From positions 15,996,001-16,060,000 of the forward strand of contig CM038915.1 in NCBI GenBank assembly GCA_021904315.1: 64,000 nucleotides of DNA, read 5' to 3'. Positions within the stretch are counted from its first letter, which is position 1; each line of letters begins with the position of its first letter. Shown one piece after another: positions 59,190 through 64,000 of the stretch. The stretch comes from Sphagnum magellanicum (taxonomy: Eukaryota > Streptophyta > Sphagnopsida > Sphagnales > Sphagnaceae). The notes below the pieces were generated by a model, which saw only the letters and a program-made list of their open reading frames with translations, searched no databases and was not told the DNA's origin. The translations under genes and the position numbers were made by a program.

Positions 59190-60440
59190 TTGGGGGCACA
59201 TCACTAGCCATAGTTAGTTGGGTCTTTAATTTGGTCACCAATGATTTCATATGTGAAGTCCATTCGACACTTGTGCAAAAAGTTTGTAAAGATAAATGCT
59301 GCACGGAATAAATGACTATATTTGGATTTTGTGGAATCCCATCCCTTCGTTAATTGTTTCCATTTCCAACTCCCCCCCAATTCTCCACTCCACCTTCACC
59401 CTATAACCAACATGCATGTTGTTGTAAGCATTGATTACATCTAGTCATGCCCAAGAATAAGCTCAAGTTTCCCAAGTTGACACATAACAAACACCTCTTC
59501 ATTCAAGTAACATGGGTCCCTAATAAGTATTCATAGTACTCATTAATATGCACAAAAAACTACTACTAATTTTTGTACAAATCTAATTTGCACAAGATGG
59601 TGACATCATGAAATGAACTTGGGTAGCCAATGTCCAAGTAAATGAATATTGCACAATGTTCACAATGACCATATTATTTTTGGAATACATTTTTTTCACC
59701 CATCGAACCATGACCCATGGGTGACAATATTCCAAAGGTTTCAGATCTTGATGAAAATCCCAACAATGAGTCCAATACAACCTTGGAATTTGAGAAATCA
59801 CATACTAAAAGTCATTCATTTCTAAAGATTTGGCCATCGAATTGCCAAGCATTGAATTGAATGAAGGATGCAATGAAAACTCCATCATAACATATAACAG
59901 ACTTCTTCCAATTCCAAAAGAATGTTTCATACATGATAATATTGTCATGTTTCATGTATAAGATGAATTGGGGCAATTGTTGTTATGGGGTCAGTTTGGT
60001 TGTTCACGTGGCCACAATGTGAATCTTGTTGGTAGCCTTTGCATGGGTATGGATGGTGGGGACCACTAATGCACATAACTCATCAAACTTTCACAAATTA
60101 AAGTTTATTAAAATCTTGAACAAATTTGGAATTCGCACATTATGGCGAACATATCCCAAACCTACACCTGTTGGTCAACTGTTTGCCCAACATTCAGTTC
60201 TATTCATTTGTGTTGAGGGGCTCCAATTTGCTAGCACTGGCCACTTATGTTACAAACATCAATTGATGTTGCCCATGTATCCTTGGAACATCCCATCACT
60301 ACTTGATGAAGAACTATCAAATTCAAGGATGTCATGCAAAGTTTCGCCAACGAAAGAAGCCATCATGTCAAAGAGAAATCCAACTAAGGAATCACCTTAA
60401 AACCTTGAAAACAACCCTTAAACTCCCTAAACCTTAAAAG
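59190..60440 (-). pseudogene. PIF/Harbinger transposase pseudogene
   Basis: In minus-strand order: an acidic Ser-rich leader (about 60400-60300); F-D-E-L-C-A-L-V-V-P-T (about 60090); L-Y-M-K-H-D-N-I-I-M-Y-E then F-F-W-N-W (about 59960-59910); F-I-A-S-F-I; G-C-I-G-L-I-V-G (about 59770), where Harbinger enzymes normally have G-F-V/I-D-G-T with a catalytic Asp, here Val; W-F-D-G; L-D-I-G-Y-P-S-S-F-H-D-V (about 59625); and a C-terminal D-S-T-K-S-K-Y-S-H-L-F then F-L-H-K-C-R-M-D-F-T (about 59330-59240). Family role: cut-and-paste transposition with TTA-type targets, usually with a partner Myb-like protein, which I did not find. Many stops and at least two frame changes make it inactive. Confidence 0.87.
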
Positions 60441-60900
60441 TAGGCTCTAAACTAAGTAAACTTTAAAAGCAACCCCTAACAACTCCAAACCTTAAAAACA
60501 ACCCTTAATAACTGAAAACTCAAAAAATAGCCCTTAAACCCTAAACTTTAAAAAAAAAGAAGAAAACATAAGAAACCATAGAAAAAGTCAAAACAAACAA
60601 GTGAAAAGCAAAAGTGAAAATGTAAAGAAGCATATAAGTAAGCTTAAGACTTTATCAAGTTGGAAGAGGTTCAAGTAACAAGCTCAAACAAATGAAGAAG
60701 AAAAATAAATGAAAAATGAAAGAGTTCAATTATATAGTTCCATGTTAAACAAACCCTAAAAGTCATTCTAGGTAATTCATACTTAAAACCCTAAAATGGT
60801 TTGTAATGAAACTTATTTTAACATGCTTGATGTTTAGGGTTAAAAGGTCTCTCAAGATTGCCTTGTGACAAAGATGTTTTAAAGAAAGACCAAAGAGATC
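60441..60900. other. Low-complexity AACCTTAAA/CCCTAAA-type DNA
   Basis: 60400-60560 repeats CCTTAAA, AACTCC and AAACCCT words with no fixed unit. It is not a telomere array. 60.56-60.9 kb is A-rich with nothing recognised. Confidence 0.45.
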
Positions 60901-60984
60901 CTTGAAATGTGCCCTAGACCAAAGAGGTCCTCAAGTGTGCCCAAACCAAAAATGGACCGAAAAATGTCCAAAAGAAGTCCCTGT

Positions 60985-61260
60985 GATGTTGCCCCATAAA
61001 TTTTTAAAGAAAAAAGTCCCAAAACAGTCCCCCAAGTTGAGTCTGCCCCAAAAAAAAAAGTCAAATAAAGTTCCAAAACAGTCCCCCAGTTCAGTCAACC
61101 CTAAAAAGAAAAGTAAAAAAAGTCCCAAAACACTAAAGTTTTTGGCTGCCTGGAAAAAAGTCAAAATTTTTCCAAAAGTGTGTCCCCAAGTGTGGCCAAA
61201 TACGAAAAAAGTAAAAAAAAAACAGAAAAAAAAAAGAAAATCGATTCTCATCCCCTATTT
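60985..61260. repeat. A-rich repeat with AAAAAGTCCCAAAACA units
   Basis: AAAGTCCCAAAACAGTCCCC and related blocks recur at about 61012, 61070 and 61119 between long A runs (period about 50-60 bp). Long Lys/Pro plus frames and Phe-rich minus frames here are composition artefacts. Confidence 0.6.
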
Positions 61261-61329
61261 TCACCTCCGATCCCCAATTTCCAATTTTGACCCCCATTTT
61301 TCCGAACTTTAATGAAATCCAAAAAGAGG

Positions 61330-61375
61330 GGAATGAAATCCGGACAGGGGACCGGACTGGGCGCCGGACTGGGGA
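61330..61375. repeat. Short GC-rich CCGGACTGGGG repeat
   Basis: GGACAGGGGACC, GGACTGGGCGCC and GGACTGGGGAGG follow each other as a three-unit imperfect repeat of about 13-15 bp in a very AT-rich setting. Confidence 0.6.
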
Positions 61376-61512
61376 GGAATTTACAGAAAACTTTAATAAA
61401 CTTTTACTTTGGATGTGACAAATCATTCCCATTAGGCTACCAAATACAGATTGGAAATTTTGAAGTATCTTTGTTGTTAGACTGTGACAAATCAATCCCA
61501 TTAGATGATTTT

Positions 61513-61620
61513 GCGCTCCCATAACATTTTAAATCACTCAAAATGAAACAGAAATGATGAAGAACTAAAGAAGTGTTCAGTGATAGGGTAGTGATTGGTG
61601 ATGGGCAGTTCTACCCTACC
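61513..61620. repeat. Block R, copy 1 (about 108 bp)
   Basis: GCGCTCCCATAAC, TTTAAATCACTCAAAATGAA, AGAAGTGTTCAGTGATAGGG and TAGTGATTGGTGATG in order. The same order recurs at 63005-63123, and its first third at 62805-62841. Just upstream, TGTGACAAATCAWTCCCATT occurs twice (about 61416 and 61483). Confidence 0.8.
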
Positions 61621-62804
61621 AAACAAAAGTTTGCAAATGGAACTGGATGTATATTTTGGCATAGCTCCTTGGTCAGACCCAAGCACAATAAATTCCATCC
61701 TTGGCTAGGTGGTGAAAACAGACCAAACACAAGGTTTAATATCTGCATGTTTGGTTGTAGGCTCGGATGACCCAAACTGTTGGGGCATTTGTTCACCAGT
61801 CTGTGTTTGGTGATAGGAGTGCATAGGCTATATTGCATGCCAAAACAAAAATCTCTTTTGTGACATCCACAACCACGAATTGGATAAAAAGTCTTTATTT
61901 GATAAATTAACCACACAATTAACTAGAAGCCAAATTAGACCTACTTGGTTTTCACTTTTCCATATTTTGGGGCTGGATAGGCAAGTGTAGAACAAGTGTA
62001 TGGCATCATTCTTTTGGTACCACAACATCAAATCCAGGGGGTGTAAGTTGGGGGAGGAAGTTGTGGAGGTAACACCACAAAAGTAACTCTCAAAGTGCAA
62101 TGGCCCCAACCCCAATATCATCACCCACCTGCACTCCTTTTGGGGGGGGGGAGGGGGCAATGGAGTGGCCCGGAGATTTCCAGACGCTTCCAATTTGCAA
62201 AATGAAGGTTCTTTACATGACTTTCTGATTCAAAAGGCAAAATTAATAAAAATAAAAATCTCCAACACATGAAAACAAAAAATTCTGGATACTACATTTA
62301 TCACCCATCATGTCCACAAGCTTGAGTACTACTAGTATATATTATCTTATCCAACTTGGCAATTACTTTCTTGCCTACTAGTTCAGACCCCAGAGCTGTC
62401 CCTAGTTCACAAAAACCGACCATTCCAGGAAGCGGTGTTCCAACCAGATTTGGCCAAGTATACAGTTTGCTGGCTAATGCCATAGTACTTGGGCCAGTTC
62501 AATACTAATTAGGGTATAACGGCCGGTGAGCGAACACTTAAGCGCTCAGGGCAGGCCGGATCCAAGGGGAGGGCTCCGTTGTTTGTGGCGTCCAACAAAA
62601 CTTGAACGTCTCCTTGCATCTGACACGCTCAAAATATTCAAAAATGGATTAGAATTGAGAAAGTTACAAGCCCCCAAAGTAGAGGGGTCAAGAACTCAAA
62701 AAAAAAACCACATAACATTACAAAGCCGGTTTCCAAACACGCCCAAAATTCTTTCTATGTTGCTCTGTTGCTATTAGAGTGTAAGATGTTTTGTAGAACT
62801 GAAG
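61621..62804. other. No gene assigned; contains a 10-G run and a GC-richer patch
   Basis: 62141-62156 is nearly all G. 62521-62630 is GC-richer (GAGCGAACACTTAAGCGCTC is a partial palindrome near 62527) and looks LTR-like, but no ends were found. The minus frames 61828-62193 and 61611-61916 overlap in different frames and show no motif. Confidence 0.4.
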
Positions 62805-62890
62805 GGGGCGCTCCTATAGCACTTTAAATCGTTTAAAATGTACAAGAAATGAGAAAGTTAGAAGCTTTGAAAATAAGAGAGGTCCAAAGG
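62805..62890. repeat. Block R, copy 2 (partial)
   Basis: GGCGCTCCTATAGCACTTTAAATCG and AAAATG match the start of block R. The rest is replaced by GAGAAAGTTAGAAGCTTTG, itself similar to GAGAAAGTTACAAGCCCCC at about 62656. Confidence 0.6.
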
Positions 62891-63004
62891 GAAGAAAAAA
62901 GAAAAAAACGTGATTTGTAAGTTGAAAAGCTTAATTTTTTTTCTTACTATTTTTCCATTACTCTTTTTTCTTTGCATTTCAAAGATGATTTCTAGAGATT
63001 AAGG

Positions 63005-63123
63005 TAGCACTCTCATAACGCTTAAATCATTTTGAAATCACTCAGAATGAAGCATAGATGACAAAGATCTAGAGAAGTGTTTGGTCATAGGGTAGTGATT
63101 GGTGATGAGCAGTTCTACCCTAT
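63005..63123. repeat. Block R, copy 3
   Basis: AGCACTCTCATAACGCTTAAATC, TGAAATCACTCAGAATGAAG, GAGAAGTGTTTGGTCATAGG and TAGTGATTGGTGATGAGCAG align with copy 1 along its length, in the same orientation about 1.5 kb away. Confidence 0.8.
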
Positions 63124-64000
63124 ATGATTTTCAGAAATGTTGAAAGTTTTTCGAAATTATTTTTTCTGGAGGAAAAATAAAAAATCTGAAGGAATCTTTG
63201 GGAAGATATCAATGTCAAATTGACTCCTCCCAAAAATTGATTAATTATTCCACAAACATGTGTCGAAGTGGCCAAGGTACCACTATGGTATAATAACATG
63301 GTGGAGGTAAATACTAGGTTTCACTTGGATTACATGGGCATGAAATTTCAATGGATAATACCATTTACCCAAAAAAAAATCATATATAAGAGGACATGGT
63401 AGTTTGCCTCCAATTCCCTCCATGGACTAAAAGGATATGAAAGGTCAAATGGGTAAGAAAGTTGAAATTGAGTACACTTTAAATATAATATCTTTTTCAC
63501 ATAATACCAATGTTCACATGCATACCATAATGGTATGTAAAGTTGATAATTTGTCTAAGATCAATATCATTATTATGATAATACAATGTCTTGAAGAGAT
63601 ATATGTCACTACCCTATGGGTATATGCTAAACCAAATACTTGTCCAACACTAGTTCAAACCCTACCAATCCCAGGAAATTTGTAGAGCAGGTATACTATA
63701 AAATCTAGATCACCTCTTTGGGGATTGTTAATATATAATTTTCTGATTTTTTTTTCAAAAAAAAAATTAGATATTTTTTCTAGTGTAAATTCGCCTAATT
63801 TTTCTAATTTGTTGAAAATTCTCGCCAAATACTTTTCAATATCATGAAATTGAAGGAAAAAAAAACCCCTGGTTAAGAAGGGAACCTGGGTGACAGGTTT
63901 AGAATGTACATAGGTACCCGGACTGGGTATTATAAAAGATGTGCAACACGAGTGTCTTGGACTAGAGAATACGGTGATTATCCTCCACCTCACCACATAT
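63124..64000. other. No gene assigned at the right edge
   Basis: A Phe/Lys-rich minus frame (63996-63655) and a plus frame (63437-63685) show no recognised domain. AT-rich, with long A and T runs at 63750-63780. Confidence 0.4.

Noticed and set aside
60902..61312. 136-residue Lys/Pro-rich frame resembling a basic nuclear protein
   Set aside because: It is made of AAAAAGTCCC-type repeats and A runs; the antisense strand is open as well.
62141..62156. G-run as a quadruplex or telomere signal
   Set aside because: A single homopolymer tract does not have the four spaced G-runs needed for a firm call and may be a sequencing-prone run.
1..64000. CRISPR array, bacterial operon or phage system
   Set aside because: No spaced direct repeats, operon-like gene packing or ribosome-binding sites; all coding evidence is eukaryotic transposon or PHD type.

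Overview
The window reads as plant nuclear DNA from a very large, transposon-packed genome. The evidence is low GC, no intact long reading frame over 64 kb, and a set of typical plant mobile elements: Ty3/gypsy elements without a chromodomain, CACTA, hAT, PIF/Harbinger and pogo-like elements, solo LTRs and many degenerate minisatellites. I infer a gymnosperm or other giant-genome plant from how old and layered the insertions are. That is a guess; nothing here names the species. I found no convincing intact host gene, rRNA or tRNA. The only host-like gene remnant is a broken PHD-finger gene at about 5.2-5.8 kb.

Layout. 0-2.6 kb: minus-strand remnant of a multi-exon transposase-like gene. 5.2-6.9 kb: PHD-finger pseudogene and a possible further exon. 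8-12.7 kb: decayed DNA with local tandem duplications. 13.2-16.5 kb: minus-strand hAT transposase pseudogene split by an 821-bp solo LTR with a perfect 5-bp target duplication. 16.9-17.6 kb: degenerate minisatellite. 18.7 kb: 161-bp hAT miniature element. 20.36 kb: 139-bp miniature CACTA element. 21.1 kb: 409-bp TA-flanked inverted-repeat element. 22.6-24.4 kb: minisatellite and a tandem duplication of about 450 bp. 25 kb: pogo-like transposase fragment. 27.6-28.9 kb: 60-bp minisatellite.

30.64-58.47 kb appears to be one deeply nested Ty3/gypsy element. Its 5' LTR and primer-binding site lie at 30.64-31.21 kb. Its gag, protease, RT, RNase H, integrase and an extra 3' reading frame lie at 47.1-57.9 kb. 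Its polypurine tract and 3' LTR lie at 57.97-58.47 kb. Inside it sit a second LTR element (32.06-40.12 kb) that has gag and a coiled-coil-like frame but no visible pol, and which itself carries another solo-type LTR (36.39-37.22 kb). Also inside are a 10-unit minisatellite (41.35-41.63 kb), a 2.19-kb CACTA element with TTT target duplication (43.53-45.72 kb) and a 2.07-kb CACTA element (50.54-52.60 kb) that splits RNase H from integrase.

58.47-59.13 kb holds a third, truncated and oppositely oriented copy of the LTR family seen at 15 and 36 kb. 59.2-60.4 kb is a PIF/Harbinger transposase pseudogene. 60.9-63.1 kb has purine-rich low complexity and repeated blocks of about 100 bp. The genes do not form a working system. 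They record successive insertion and C-to-T decay, and much of the insertion order can be read from the junctions.
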